Part shown: piece after piece, positions 36,609 through 47,154 of the stretch
How the letters are laid out: each line of letters begins with the position of its first letter
Numbering within the stretch: the stretch's first letter is position 1
From: CAVVYV01 sp963818205
GTDB lineage: Bacteria; Actinomycetota; Thermoleophilia; Solirubrobacterales; 70-9
DNA: 64,000 nt
NCBI GenBank assembly: GCA_963818205.1
Contig: CAWFRG010000013.1
Span: forward strand, 302,821 to 366,820
Direction: 5' to 3'
Notes under the pieces: model-generated
The model's input: the letters and a program-made list of their open reading frames with translations, nothing else
Told to the model about the DNA's origin: nothing
Database searches by the model: none
Made by a program: the position numbers and the translations under genes

Positions 36609-37061
36609 TGGCTCCCCTTCTCCGCGGCGTTCTCGGCGCCCGCGGCCTCCAGGGCGGCGGCCCGCCGATGGAACTCTCTTACGCGGAAGGGGACCAGCCC
36701 CTCACGCAGCTCCCAGACCTGCCAGATCTCCATCGCGGCACCGGCCCCTGAACTGCGCCCGGTCCCGGTCACCCGGAAGCCGACGATCACAGTCCGTTCG
36801 TCCACCTCGATGAACTCGTGGGAGGACGTTCGGGCGTCGGGGAATGTCTCCTGGAAATCCTCGAAGAACGCGACGACCTCATCCCCGCCCTTGAGCACTC
36901 GCGCCTGCGGCCAGGCTGGCGCGAGCCTGTATTCCAGGTCGTCTGGCAGGGCCGCATAGGCGCGCCTTGACATCGCCCTCGTTCCAGGCGCGGTTGCCCT
37001 CATCGAAGACCTGCCTGAACGCCCTCAGGAACTCCGACTCCGCAGCATCCGACCCTGCCAC
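36605..37061 (-). CDS. NTF2-like protein inserted in the nuo operon (one frameshift)
   Basis: About 151 residues with a shift near 36960. MAGSDAAESEFLRAFRQVFD, then YAALPDDLEYRLAPAWPQAR, GGDEVVAFFEDFQETFPDA and IWQVWELREGLVPFRVREF. A SnoaL/NTF2-type fold in a free-standing protein of unknown ligand. Overlaps nuoJ by GTGA, so its translation is coupled to complex I assembly genes. Confidence 0.75.
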
Positions 37062-37103
37062 TACGCGACCTCCCAGGGGGAGGCGCCGCGCATCGCGCGC
37101 AAC

Positions 37104-37517
37104 TCAATCGAGCAGGCCGGCGGCGCGGCGGGCGTCCTCCGCCGGTGTGAAGATCTGCATCCGCGCCATCTTCTCGTCGCGGAAGGTGATCGTGTAGTGG
37201 AGCGGCAGCTCGAATTCGAGCCCGCTGCCCGCGCCTCGACCGCGCTGGGTGAAGCGGATGTAGTAGCGATCGCCGTTCGCCTCGATCTCCTCGATCTCGA
37301 CCCGGTACTCGTCGAAGTTCTCCAGCCACTCGGCGATGAACTCGCGATAGCCGTCGCGCCCCTTCCAGGTCCGGCCGGTGCGCTCCGGGTCGTCGATCTC
37401 GACGTCCTCGTGGGCAAGCTCGAGCAGGCCCTCGATATCGCCGCGGTTGAACGCCTCGATCCCCGCCCGGATCGTCTCCATCCGCTGATCCTCCATCGCG
37501 GCGGCAGTATCGCGCAC
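37104..37517 (-). CDS. Second NTF2-like protein in the nuo operon
   Basis: Intact. Likely start METIRAGIEAFNRGDIEGLL or the ATG at 37496. HEDVEIDDPERTGRTWKGRD, YREFIAEWLENFDEYRVEIE and LHYTITFRDEKMARMQIFTP complete a typical SnoaL-like fold. Similar in layout to the neighbouring 36605-37061 protein, suggesting duplication. No signal peptide. Ligand unknown. Confidence 0.82.
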   Translation of the reverse strand: MRDTAAAMEDQRMETIRAGIEAFNRGDIEGLLELAHEDVEIDDPERTGRTWKGRDGYREFIAEWLENFDEYRVEIEEIEANGDRYYIRFTQRGRGAGSGLEFELPLHYTITFRDEKMARMQIFTPAEDARRAAGLLD

Positions 37518-37597
37518 GACTCAGGGCCGGTTGACACCGCAACGCCGCCGTGTTTGGATGGGCAACCGAGTAATCCAAGGCAGGAAGGGGAGAGGAA

Positions 37598-37894
37598 ATG
37601 AACAACTACGCAATCCTCCGTCGCTCCGGCTGGCGGTCGCCCGGAGACCTGGAGGAGGCAGCCGGCCGCTCCAGGCAGGTCGCGGACGAGCAGATGTCCG
37701 ACGACATCCGCTGGATCCGGAGCTACGTGCTCGAGGAGGGAGAGGGCTCGGTGGGGACGGTCTGCATCTACCAGGCGAGCAGCCCCGAGGCGATCCAAGA
37801 TCACGCCGACCGTGCGGAGCTCCCGGTGGACGAGATCATCCCGGTCGCCGACACGGTGGTGGTCAGGCCCGATCCCGCGGGTCTGGGCGGGTAG
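37598..37894 (+). CDS. DUF4242 (SCO4226-like, nickel-binding) protein
   Basis: Intact, 98 residues, preceded by a GGGGAGAGG ribosome site. MNNYAILRRSGWRSPGDLEE, SDDIRWIRSYVLEEGEGSVG and CIYQASSPEAIQDHADRAEL are the DUF4242 ferredoxin-like blocks with Tyr and His at metal-site positions of SCO4226. The only plus-strand gene inside the nuo region; it converges with nuoI (3 nt apart). Confidence 0.85.
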   Translation: MNNYAILRRSGWRSPGDLEEAAGRSRQVADEQMSDDIRWIRSYVLEEGEGSVGTVCIYQASSPEAIQDHADRAELPVDEIIPVADTVVVRPDPAGLGG

Positions 37895-37897
37895 CAC

Positions 37898-38474
37898 CTA
37901 CTCCCCTTCCCGGCGCAGCGGGGTGCGGTCGATCGGCTCCGCCAGCAGCATCTCCTTGGTGAAGATCAGGTCGGAGCGGTTGTAGTCCGACAGCTCGTAG
38001 TCGTGGCCCATCGTGATCGCGTCGAACGGGCAGGCGACCTCGCAGTAGCCGCAGAAGATGCACCGCGAGAGGTTGATCTCGTAGACCTCGGCGTAGCGCT
38101 CGCCGGCCGACTTGCGGTCGCTGGGATCGTTCTCCTCGGCGACCACGCGGATGCAGTCGGCGGGGCAGGCGGCCGCGCAGAGGGAGCAGCCGACGCACTT
38201 CTCGAGGCCGGTGTCCTCGAACCGGTGGAGCTTGTGACGGCCTCGGAAGCGCGGGTATACCGGGGTCTTCTCCTCCGGGTACTGGATCGTCACCGGCCCC
38301 TCGATCAGCCGGCCCATCGTCGTCCGCAGGCCGCGGAGGGTCTCGGCGAAGGAGCGGTAGGCGCCGGCGGCGCCGCCCGGCTGCGGACCGCGCTGGACCG
38401 AGATCACGTCGGCGCGAGTCGAGGTAGGGAAAGGCCTCCCACTCCGTCTTCTCGGTGTTCAGCCGCGCCTCCAT
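37898..38474 (-). CDS. nuoI: NADH-quinone oxidoreductase subunit I (one frameshift)
   Basis: About 192 residues with a shift near 38410. Two 4Fe-4S motifs, KCVGCSLCAAACPADCI and CIFCGYCEVACPFDAITM, carry clusters N6a and N6b. PVYPRFRGRHKLHRFEDTGL precedes the first. The N-terminus is MEARLNTEKTEWEAFPYLD. ATG 38474 overlaps the nuoH stop. Peripheral arm, membrane junction. Confidence 0.93.
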
Positions 38475-39475
38475 CACGAGACCGTGACCACGATCGCGGT
38501 GACCAGGACGTTGAGCGTCGCCAGGGGCAGCAGCACCTTCCAGCCGAAGCTCATCAGCTGGTCGTAGCGGAGCCGCGGCAGGGTAGCCCGCACCCAGATG
38601 AAGAAGAGGACCAGCGAGAGGGTCTTGACCAGCATCCAGATCGGGTCGAGCCAACCCGGCCCGGGGCCCTGCCAGCCGCCGAGGAAGAAGGTGACCGCGA
38701 TCCCCGAGACCACGAACATCTCCAGGTACTCGGCGAGCAGATAGGAGCCGAAGCGGGTGCCGCCGTACTCGGTCATGAACCCCTGGACCAGCTCGGAGTC
38801 GGCCTCGGGGAGGTCGAAGGGCGCCCGGTTGGTCTCGGCGAAGCCGGCGACCATGAAGACGAGGAAGCCGACGATCTGGGGGACGATGTACCAGATCTCG
38901 TCCTGGGCGAGGACGACGTGGGTGAGCGAGAGCGAGCCGACCATCATCACCACGCCCAGCAGCGAGAGGCCCATCGAGACCTCGTATGAGATCAGCTGGG
39001 CGGCCGAGCGCATCGCGCCGAGGAAGCTGTACTTGGAGCCCGATGACCAGCCGGCGAGCAGGAGCCCGTAGAAGGCGAGCCCGCTGAAGGCGAAGAAGTA
39101 GAGGATTCCGATCGAGACGTCGATCCCGTAAAAGCCGACCCCGTCCTTGACGTCGCCGAAGGGGAGGATCGCGATCGTGATGATCCCGGAGAAGATCACC
39201 AGCGCCGGGGCGACCGCGTAGAGGAAGGGGACCGCCGCGTCCGGCCGGAAGTGCTGCTTGCCGGCGAGCTTGACGATGTCGGCGAGCGGCTGCAGCAGCC
39301 CGGCCGGGCCGACCCGGTTGGGGCCGTAGCGGTGCTGGAAGCGGCCGATCAGCCTGCGCTCGACCCAGGTGAGCACCGGGACGATCAGGAAGACGCCGAG
39401 GAAGATCAGGATCGACTTCACCACCAGGATCCAGCTGGCCTCGGCGAAGCCGACCTCCCCGAGGGGCACGCTCAT
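38474..39475 (-). CDS. nuoH: NADH-quinone oxidoreductase subunit H
   Basis: Intact, 333 residues. WVERRLIGRFQHRYGPNRVG near residue 39, LLQPLADIVKLAGKQHFRPD, AGFAETNRAPFDLPEADSEL (the conserved quinone-site loop) and WVRATLPRLRYDQLMSFGWK. Quinone-binding membrane subunit. ATG 39475 overlaps nuoG (ATGA). Confidence 0.96.
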   Translation of the reverse strand: MSVPLGEVGFAEASWILVVKSILIFLGVFLIVPVLTWVERRLIGRFQHRYGPNRVGPAGLLQPLADIVKLAGKQHFRPDAAVPFLYAVAPALVIFSGIITIAILPFGDVKDGVGFYGIDVSIGILYFFAFSGLAFYGLLLAGWSSGSKYSFLGAMRSAAQLISYEVSMGLSLLGVVMMVGSLSLTHVVLAQDEIWYIVPQIVGFLVFMVAGFAETNRAPFDLPEADSELVQGFMTEYGGTRFGSYLLAEYLEMFVVSGIAVTFFLGGWQGPGPGWLDPIWMLVKTLSLVLFFIWVRATLPRLRYDQLMSFGWKVLLPLATLNVLVTAIVVTVS

Positions 39476-42029
39476 CGCTTGCTCACCTCGATCCGGCGCG
39501 GGGCGCCGTTCGCGAGCACGTTCGCGTTGCCCTCCTTCGTTCCCTCGATCAGGAAGGCAGCACCGGCTTCCATCCGCTCGCGGATCGCGACCTGCGCTTC
39601 CACGCTGTGGCCGTTGACCGACACGGTCACCGCGTCGCCATTTGCCAGGTCCAGGTTCTCCGCGTCCTTCGCCGCGAGTTCGAGCTTCTGCTTCGGCATC
39701 AGGAACCGGAGCGCCGGATTTCGCTCGGTGGCGTCGACGGCCCACAGGTCGCGGTAGGTGCCAAGGAGCAAGCCGTCCGCCGGGGGGCCGCCGGCATCCC
39801 CCTCAGGACCTGATTCGCCGCCCGTGGGCGCGGCGGTCTCCGTGTTGCCGGGGGCGGCGGCTGCATACGGTCCGTCGGGGGACGCCGGCGTCCCCCCGGG
39901 GGAATGCTGGGTCGCGCCTCCGTCGAGGGCGTCGGACGGAATCCAGGAGGTGCCGGGATCGCGTTCCTGCCACCGGAACCCCGTGCCGCCGATCTCCTCG
40001 TAGGTGAGCGTGTCGTAGAACGGCACGTCGCTGCGAGAGCGCGTCGAAGACGTCCGGCAGCGGTACTGAGGCCCAGGTCGCGGCCGAGCGCCGTCGAGCA
40101 GCTCGGGTCGAGGAACTGCCAGCCGGGACGGACGTCGTCGGGAAGGGGGACGTTGCGGCGGAGGCGCTGGAGGCGGCCGTCGGGGTGGGTGACGGTGCCC
40201 TCCTTCTCGGCGTGCGTCTCCGCCGGGAGGACGATGTCGGCCTGGCGGGTGGACTCGTCGTCGAACATCGCGACCGAGACGACGAACGCCTTGCCGAGGG
40301 CCTGGCGCCAGCCGTCGGAGTCGGGGTGGGTGCGGACCGGGTCGGCGTTCGAGCAGCAGCATCGCGTGGACATCGCCGGAGGCGAGGCCCTCCTTGATCT
40401 CGGCGGAATCGCGTCCGCCGGCGGTGGGGGCGAGCCCGGGGCCGGCGCCGGGGAGGCAGCCGACCTCGCGGAGGCCGCGCCCGTTCGACTCCTCGGGCAC
40501 CTCGAGCAGGCCCGGGGCCGATCCGCTTGTGCATCTCGAGCGCTCGGGCGCAGGCGTGGAGCGCCTCGGCGGCGCCCGGGCTGCGCCAGAGCCGCTCGCC
40601 CCAGACGATCGCCGGGTCGGGCGCCTCGCGGAGCAGCTCGGCGATCGCCGCCGCCTGCTTTCCGTGGGCCCGCCGGTCCGCCTCGAAACCCTCGGCGCCG
40701 AGCGCCGCCGCCAGCGCTCGGACGAAGCCGGCGGCGTCGCCCGGGGCGTAGCGAACAGCCTCCTCGGCTCCGCCGTCGAGGGCGGTGGGTCGCTCGGAGG
40801 CGACGGCGAGCTTCGTGCCGTTCCGCCTCACCGCCTTCCGGATCCGCAGGTCGAGGATCGGCATCTCGTGGAGGGGGTCGGTGCCGAGCACCAGGATCGC
40901 GTCGGCGTTGTCGAGGTCCGAGATCTTCAGACCGAGCTCCGGGCGTGAGAGCTCCGCCAGCGCCCCCCGGTCGACCGGACTCGCGCTGCAGTCGACGTTC
41001 GGGGCCCCCAGGTCGCGGAGGATCCGCTGCGCCAGCCAGCCCTCCTCGTTCGAGCTGGCGCCGCCGACCAGGGCGGCGCTGCGCGAGCCCGCCTCGCCGA
41101 AGGCCCTGGCGATCCTGGCGGTGGCCTGCTCCCAGGAGATCGGGCTCAGCGACCCGTCCCCGGCGCGGGCCATCGGCCGGGTGATCCGCTCGGGGGAGCC
41201 GAACATCTGGAACGCGAAGCGGCCCTTGTCGCAGAGCCAGCCGTCGTCGACTTCGATGTTGTCGCGGGCCATCACCCGCAGCACCCGCTCGTCGCGGACC
41301 GTGAACTTGACGTTGCACTGGCTCGGGCAGAGGGTGCAGACCGAGCCCGCGTCCTCGATGTCCCAGGGGCGTGCGCGGAAGCGGTAGGTGTAGGACGTCA
41401 GCGCCCCCACCGGGCAGAGCTCGATGATGTTGCCGTGGAAGGGGGCGATGTAGGGGCGCTCGTCGAAGGTGCCGACGAAGCTCTTGTCGCCGCGATCGAG
41501 GAGCTGCAGCTGCTCGTCCTCGGCGACCTCCTGGCTGAAGCGGACGCAGCGGTAGCAGAGGATGCAGCGCTCGCGGTCGATCGCGACCAGCGGCGAGAGC
41601 TCGAGCGGCTTCTGGAAGTGGCGCTTGGGGTCCGTGAAGCGGCTCTTCCCCGGCCCCCAGCCCATCGCGATGTCCTGCAGGGGGCACTCGCCGCCCTTGT
41701 CGCAGACCGGGCAGTCGAGCGGGTGGTTGACGAGCAGGAACTCGACCACCGCGTTCTGGGCCTCCTGCACCTGGTCGGTCTGGGTGTAGACGACCATCCC
41801 GTCGCGAACCGGGCGTGGAGCAGGCGGTCTGGAGCTTCGGGATCCCCTCGATCTCGACCAGGCACATCCGGCAGGCGCCGACCGGCTCGCCCAGCTTCGG
41901 CTCGTAACAGAACACCGGGATCTCGATGTCGCCGCCCTTCGCCGCGTCGACGAGCATCGTTCCCTCCGGCGCCACCACCTCTCGCCCGTCGACCACCAGG
42001 GTGACCGCGTTTCGGATCTGGCGGGTCAC
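39472..42029 (-). CDS. nuoG: NADH-quinone oxidoreductase subunit G (frameshifted)
   Basis: About 850 residues after shifts near 41810, 40520, 40350 and 40050. 2Fe-2S ferredoxin part: VFCYEPKLGEPVGACRMCLV; His-Cys cluster: NHPLDCPVCDKGGECPLQD; RCILCYRCVRF; then the molybdopterin-like domain CTLCPSQCNVKFTVRDERVL. A Gly/Pro/Thr-rich insert (about 39770-39930) precedes the C-terminal domain ending APRRIEVSKR. GTG 42029 overlaps nuoF (GTGA). Confidence 0.93.
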
Positions 42030-43312
42030 GCGGCCAGCTCCAGGGGCGGGCGGTCGAGCGCCGCCTCGAACTCGGGGCGGAACTTCTCCACCATCGAGCC
42101 GACCGGCATCGCCATCGAGTCGCCGAGAACGCAGAGGCAGTTGCCGATGATCTGCGTCTGCACCGAGGCGATCGTCTCCAGGTCGATCGGGGTCGCCTCG
42201 CCGCGGATCAGGCGCTCCAGCATCTTCACCGTCCAGTTGGTGCCCTCCCGGCAGGGAGTGCACTTGCCGCACGACTCGTGGTGGTAGAAGCGCGCCGTCC
42301 GCAGCGCCAGCTCGACCACGCTGGTGGTCTCGTCGAAGACGATCATCGAGCCGGAACCGAGCATCGAGCCGGCCTCCGCCATCGCCTCGAAGCTGTAGGG
42401 GACGTCGAGCCCCTCCTCGGCGGTGAGCACCGGCGACGAGGAGCCGCCCGGGAAGAAGCCCTTGAGCTTGCGGCGCCCGACGCGTCCCGCCGGCGAGCCC
42501 GTTGATCAGGCTCCGCGTCTTGATCCCGAGCTCGACCTCGTAGTTGCCCGGCCTGCTGCACGTCACCCGACACCGAGACCACCTTCGTCCCCGGCGACTG
42601 CTCGGTGCCGAAGCTCTTGAACCAGTCGGCTCCCGAGGCGACGATGTGGGGGACGGTGGAGAGCGTCTCCACGTTGTTGATCAGGGTCGGCCCGCCGTAG
42701 AGGCCCTGGACCGCGGGGAACGGCGGCTTCAGCCGCGGGTTCGCTCGCTTGCCCTCGAGGGAGTCGAGCAGCGCCGTCTCCTCGCCGGCGATGTAGGCGC
42801 CGGCGCCGCGGTGGACGACCAGCTCGACCTGCTCGCCTGTTCCGAGCACGTCCTTGCCGAGGTAGCCGGCGTCGTAGGCCTCCTCCACCGCCCGGTCGAG
42901 GATGTCGCCCTGGAGGTCGTACTCGCCCCGGATGTAGATGAAGCAGCGGTTGGCGCCGGCGGCGCGGGCGGCGATGATCAGCCCCTCGATCAGCTGGTGG
43001 GGGTTCTTCTGCATCAGCTCGCGGTCCTTGAAGGCGCCCGGCTCGGACTCGTCGGCGTTGCAGCAGAGGTACTTGTCCATGTCGCCGCGCGGCAGGAACG
43101 AGGCCTTCTTGCCCATCGAGAAGCCGGCGCCGCCACGGCCGCGGAGGCCGGAGGCCTCGAGCTCGCTCAGGACCTCCTCCGGGCTCATCTCCTTGTAGGC
43201 CTTGCGGATCGATTGGTAGCCGCCCGAGCCGCTTGTAGGTGCGGATCGAAGTGAGGCCGGGCTCGTCGATGTTCCGGAAGAGGATCCGGGTCTCCTGGGC
43301 GGCGGCGGGCAT
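42026..43312 (-). CDS. nuoF: NADH-quinone oxidoreductase subunit F (frameshifted)
   Basis: About 429 residues with shifts near 43235, 42555 and 42490-42430. SGLRGRGGAGFSMGKKASF binds NADH; YLCCNADESEPGAFKDREL and AYIAGEETALLDSLEGKRA bind FMN/NADH; HHESCGKCTPCREGTNWTV with the later CLCVLGD holds cluster N3. ATG 43312 overlaps the nuoE stop (TGATG). NADH entry site of complex I. Confidence 0.94.
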
Positions 43313-44125
43313 CAGCGCTTCCCCCTCGAGGTCTTCGCCTTTGGCTTCGCCGTCGTCTTCGCCTTCGGCTTCGTCTTCCGCTTCACCTTGTTGATCGGGT
43401 GCCGCGTGATCCGCTTGTCGGCCGGCGAGGTCGGACCTCCCGCAAGCCCGCGATCCTCGAGTCGCTTCTCAGGCAGCACCTCGTCCTTGGCGCGGAGTTG
43501 CTCGATCGCCTCGGCCGCGTCGCCGTCCTCCAGCGGGCCGTAGTAGCGCTCGTCGATCGAGGCCATCGGGGCGAGGTCGCACGCTCCGAGGCACTCGAAG
43601 CCGCGGACCAACACATCATCCGGGGGCTGCTCGGCTTCGGCTCCGCTGCCTCCGGCTGCCAGTTTGAACGCGGTCGAGGAGGTCATCGGCGCCGCGCAGC
43701 CAGCAGGAGATGTTGGTGCAGACGAGGACCTCGTGCTCGCCCTGGGGCTCGAGGTGGAAGAGGTCGTAGAAGCTCGCCACCGACTCCAGGTAGCCGGGGG
43801 TCACCCCCATCACCGTGGCGGCCTGGCGGATCCCCTCCGGGCTGCACCAGCCGTAGCGCCGCTGCACCGCCCAGAGCGCCGGGATCGAAGCCGACCGCTT
43901 CTCCGGGTAGCGCTTCATCGCCCGGCGGATCTCCTGGGCGAGCGCCCTCGGGACCTCGACCTCGGAGGGCTCGGGGACCGGCGCCGGGTCGCGGTCGGGA
44001 GCGCGCTCCTCCTCGACCGCCGGCTCGGCGGCGAGCGAGACATCCGCCAGCGTCTCGCCCTGCAGGTCCTCCGGCACCCGCTCCTCCCACTCGGGCTCCG
44101 GGATCCTCGGCACCCACGGGCTCAT
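43312..44125 (-). CDS. nuoE: NADH-quinone oxidoreductase subunit E with Lys-rich tail (one frameshift)
   Basis: About 271 residues with a shift near 43690. A 60-residue Glu/Pro-rich N-terminal extension precedes the family part (RYPEKRSASIPALWAVQRRY). 2Fe-2S cluster N1a ligands are in EVLVCTNISCWLRG and VRGFECLGACDLAPMASI. The C-terminus ends in a basic repeat-like tail, KRKTKPKAKTTAKPKAKTSR. Longer than usual NuoE at both ends. ATG 44125 overlaps nuoD (ATGA). Confidence 0.92.
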
Positions 44126-45380
44126 CGGTCGACCCCCCCGAGGATCGGGTCGAGCATCGCCAGGTTCTGGATCAGGTCGGCGATGTACCCACCCACGCAC
44201 ATCTCGCGGAAGGCCTGGAGATTGACGAAGGAGGGGTCGCGGAAGTGGACCCGGGCGGGCTTCGAGGAGCCGTCGGCGAGGACGAAGCAGCCAAGCTCGC
44301 CCCTGGGGCCCTCGATCGAGTAGTAGAGCTCGCCGGGCGGAACCCGGAAGCCCTCGGTGACCAGCTTGAAGTGGTGGATCAGCGCCTCCATCGAGGTCGG
44401 AGAGCTCGTCGCGCGGCGGCAGCACCACCTTGCGGTCGTCGGCGATCCAGGGGCCCTCGGGGAGGCCGTCGATCGCCTGCTCGATGATCCGCACCGACTC
44501 GCGCATCTCCTGGAGGCGCACCCGGTAGCGGTCGTAGCCGTCGCCGACCGTCCCGACCGGGATCTTGAAGTCGAAGTCGGGGTAGGCGAGGTAGTCGGTC
44601 GCCTTGCGGAGATCCCAGGGCTCGCCCGCGGCCCGCAAGAGCGGCCCGGTGACCCCGAGCTCCAGCAGCCGCTCGCGGGAGACGATCCCGATGTCCTTGG
44701 TGCGCCGGAGGAAGATCTCGTTGCGGTCCAGGAGCGCCTCGAACTGGTCGATCCGCTGTGGCATCTCGCGGCAGAACTGGCGGACCTTCGCCTCGAACCC
44801 GACCGGGATGTCCTCGAAGACCCCGCCGACCTGGAAGTAGCGGGTATGCATGCGCTGCCCGGTCGACATCTCGAACAGGTCGAGGATCGTAGTCGCGCTG
44901 GCGGAAGCAGTACCAGAGCAGCGAGATCGCGCCGAGATCGAGGGCCGAGGTGCCGAGCCAGACCAGGTGCGACATGATCCGGTTGAGCTCCAGGTGGAGC
45001 ACCCGGAGGTACTTGGCGCGGTCGGGGATCTCCAGCTCGAGCAGCCGCTCGACACAGCCGCAGAAGGCCTCCATGTTGAAGAAGTAGGAGAGGTAGTCCA
45101 TCCGCTCGACGAACGGGATCGCCTTCCAGTAGCTCTTGTCCTCGCAGGACTTCTCGATCCCGGTGTGGAGGTAGCCGACCACCGGCTTCAGGTCGAGGAT
45201 CTGCTCGCCCCGCAGGGTGACGATCAGGCGGAGCACCCCGTGGGTGGCGGGGTGGTGCGGCCCCATGTTGATCGTCATCACCTCCTGCTCGATCTCCCCG
45301 GTCTCCTCCACGGCCATCGCGTCGACCACCGGCGCCACCGGATCCTCGGTGAGCCGATCGACCCCGCGCTCGGTGATCAC
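44122..45380 (-). CDS. nuoD: NADH-quinone oxidoreductase subunit D (two frameshifts)
   Basis: About 420 residues with shifts near 44890 and 44400. TINMGPHHPATHGVLRLIVT (quinone-site His), VVGYLHTGIEKSCEDKSYWK, MSHLVWLGTSALDLGAISLL and the final GGYIADLIQNLAMLDPILGG. The 49-kDa-type quinone-site subunit. GTG/ATG region at 45380 gives MITERGVDRLTEDPVAP. 27 nt from nuoC. Confidence 0.94.
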
Positions 45381-45407
45381 CTCGTCTCTGAGCGGCTCGT
45401 CAGCTCA

Positions 45408-45982
45408 TCACTCGAACCAGCGAGGCGTCTCCACCTCGTTGTGGGTGTAGAGGACCGGCTCGCCGCCGATCGGAAAGTCGCGGCGCTGGGGCCAGCCGAC
45501 GTAGTCCTCCGGCATCAGGATCCTGCGCAGATCCGGATGGCCCCGGAAGACGATCCCGAAGAAGTCGTAGGCCTCGCGCTCCTGGAACTCGGCGGTCGGG
45601 AAGAGCTCGACGCAGGAGATCCGGGCAGACAGCGTCCCGTCCTCGGCAAGCGCAGGCGTTCCACTCGCGGGGAACCCTTGCCGGCGGCGGGATCGGAGAG
45701 CAGGGCCTTCACCCGGATCCGCTCGACCCGCTCGCGGCAGAGGAGCTCGTAGTGGACGGCGAAGCGGGGGGTGGCCGGCAGGTAGTCGGCGGCGTGGAGG
45801 CTTGAGAGGAAGGTGTAGCCCTGGCCCTCGGTCTCGCGCAGCCATCGGAGCGCCTCGAGGACGCCCTCCGGATCGACGATCAGGGCGGCGCGGTCGTGCT
45901 CGAAGGAGGTCTCGGTCACCGTCCCGTCACGGACCTCGTTGATGCTCTGGGCGATCAGCTCGAGGCCCGGTGCGTCAGGCAT
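45408..45982 (-). CDS. nuoC: NADH-quinone oxidoreductase subunit C (one frameshift)
   Basis: About 191 residues with a shift near 45650. LSSLHAADYLPATPRFAVHY, then FPTAEFQEREAYDFFGIVFR with HPDLRRILMPEDYVGWPQRR, the 30-kDa subunit signature (ExEREXxDxFGIxF). ATG 45982 overlaps nuoB by 8 nt. Separate from nuoD, not fused. Confidence 0.93.
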
Positions 45983-46682
45983 CCCCGGCCCGCTCCTTCG
46001 GCGCCACGGCACGAGCGGCGCGCTCGATCGCCTCGGGCGTCGGCTTGGTCTCGCCCCGCGCCCACTCCTCGGTCCCGATCGCGTTGTAGCGCTGGCGCCA
46101 GCCCAGGTCGGGTCGGTCCTGGACCAGCCGCTGCAGCTTGTTGAAGCCATGCAGCAGGGCCTCGGCGCGCGGCGGGCAGCCGGGGATATGGACGTCGACC
46201 GGCATGAACTTGTCGGCCCCCTGGACCACCGCGTAGTTGGCGAACATCCCGCCGGACGAGGAGCAGGCGCCCATCGCGATCACCCAGCGCGGCTCCAGCA
46301 TCTGGTCGTAGACGCGGCGGACGACCGGCGCCATCTTCGTCGAGACCCGGCCCGAGAGGATGATCATGTCGGCCTGTCGCGGCGAGGCCCGAAAGGCCTC
46401 GGCCCCGAAGCGCGAGATGTCGTAGCGCGCCGTGACCATCGAAATCATCTCGATCGCGCAGCAGGCGAGCCCGAAGGTCAACGGGAAGAGCGAGTTCGCC
46501 CGCCCCCAGTCGAGCGCCTTCTCGAGGGTGGTGGTCAGCACCCGCTCCTCGACGTACTCCTCGAGGTCGCCGCCCTCGAGGTCGCCGCGGAGCATGTCCC
46601 GCGCCTTCAGCTGCTTCGCCCTGAACTCCTCAGGGGTCTTCGGCTGCTCGAGCGGGCCGAGGCTGCGGCGCTCTATCTCCAA
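45975..46682 (-). CDS. nuoB: NADH-quinone oxidoreductase subunit B
   Basis: Intact, 235 residues from TTG 46682, which overlaps the nuoA stop by 10 nt. Cluster N2 ligands: LTFGLACCAIEMISMVTARY, IAMGACSSSGGMFANYAVVQ and VHIPGCPPRAEALLHGFNKL. A 50-residue acidic N-terminal extension (RDMLRGDLEGGDLEEYVEER) precedes the core. Terminal electron carrier of the peripheral arm. Confidence 0.95.
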   Translation of the reverse strand: MEIERRSLGPLEQPKTPEEFRAKQLKARDMLRGDLEGGDLEEYVEERVLTTTLEKALDWGRANSLFPLTFGLACCAIEMISMVTARYDISRFGAEAFRASPRQADMIILSGRVSTKMAPVVRRVYDQMLEPRWVIAMGACSSSGGMFANYAVVQGADKFMPVDVHIPGCPPRAEALLHGFNKLQRLVQDRPDLGWRQRYNAIGTEEWARGETKPTPEAIERAARAVAPKERAGDA

Positions 46683-47033
46683 TCGAGCGCCCCCCGCGCC
46701 CAGACGAAGACGAGAGCGACCAGCAGCAGGGTGACGAAGATGCCGATCTCGACCAGCACGAAGACGCTCTTGGCCGACTGCACGATCACTCCGACCGGGT
46801 AGAGGAAGACGACCTCGATGTCGAAGAGGATGAACAGCATCGCGACCATGTAGAAGCTGACGCCGAACTTGAAGGTGCGGGTGATCGTGGGTCGGAAGCC
46901 CGCACTCATATGGCTGGCTCTTGATCGGGTTCTGCCGCCGCCGCCCGATCACCCCGTTCAGCAGTGCGAAGGCGCCTCCCACGAGGATGCCCAGGCCAGC
47001 GAAAACGAGGACGGGGAGGTAGCTCTGTAGCAC
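46673..47033 (-). CDS. nuoA: NADH-quinone oxidoreductase subunit A (one frameshift)
   Basis: About 120 residues with a shift near 46900. GTG 47033 with AGAGGA upstream. First span LPVLVFAGLGILVGGAFALL, loop NPIKSQPYECG with the conserved Cys, then FKFGVSFYMVAMLFILFDIE and GIFVTLLLVALVFVWARGAL. First gene of the 14-gene operon. Confidence 0.92.
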
Positions 47034-47154
47034 GGCTCGTTTCCTCTTATATCACCAACTTTGTATCAACCTGTTACATAGTGATTTTCCGCATCAGGAA
47101 GCGGAAATCCCGACCCTTTCGAGCGGTTTTCCACGACGCTTAAGCTGCGCCGCC
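47034..47154. promoter_or_regulatory. AT-richer divergent control region of the nuo operon
   Basis: This 121-nt gap is visibly richer in A+T than its surroundings and separates nuoA from the plus-strand membrane gene. On the minus strand it includes TGTAACAGG-TTGATACA, an imperfect palindrome, and TATAAG shortly before the ribosome site. No promoter can be fixed with confidence. AACCTGTTAC (47069-47078) recurs upstream of the HxlR gene. Confidence 0.45.
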
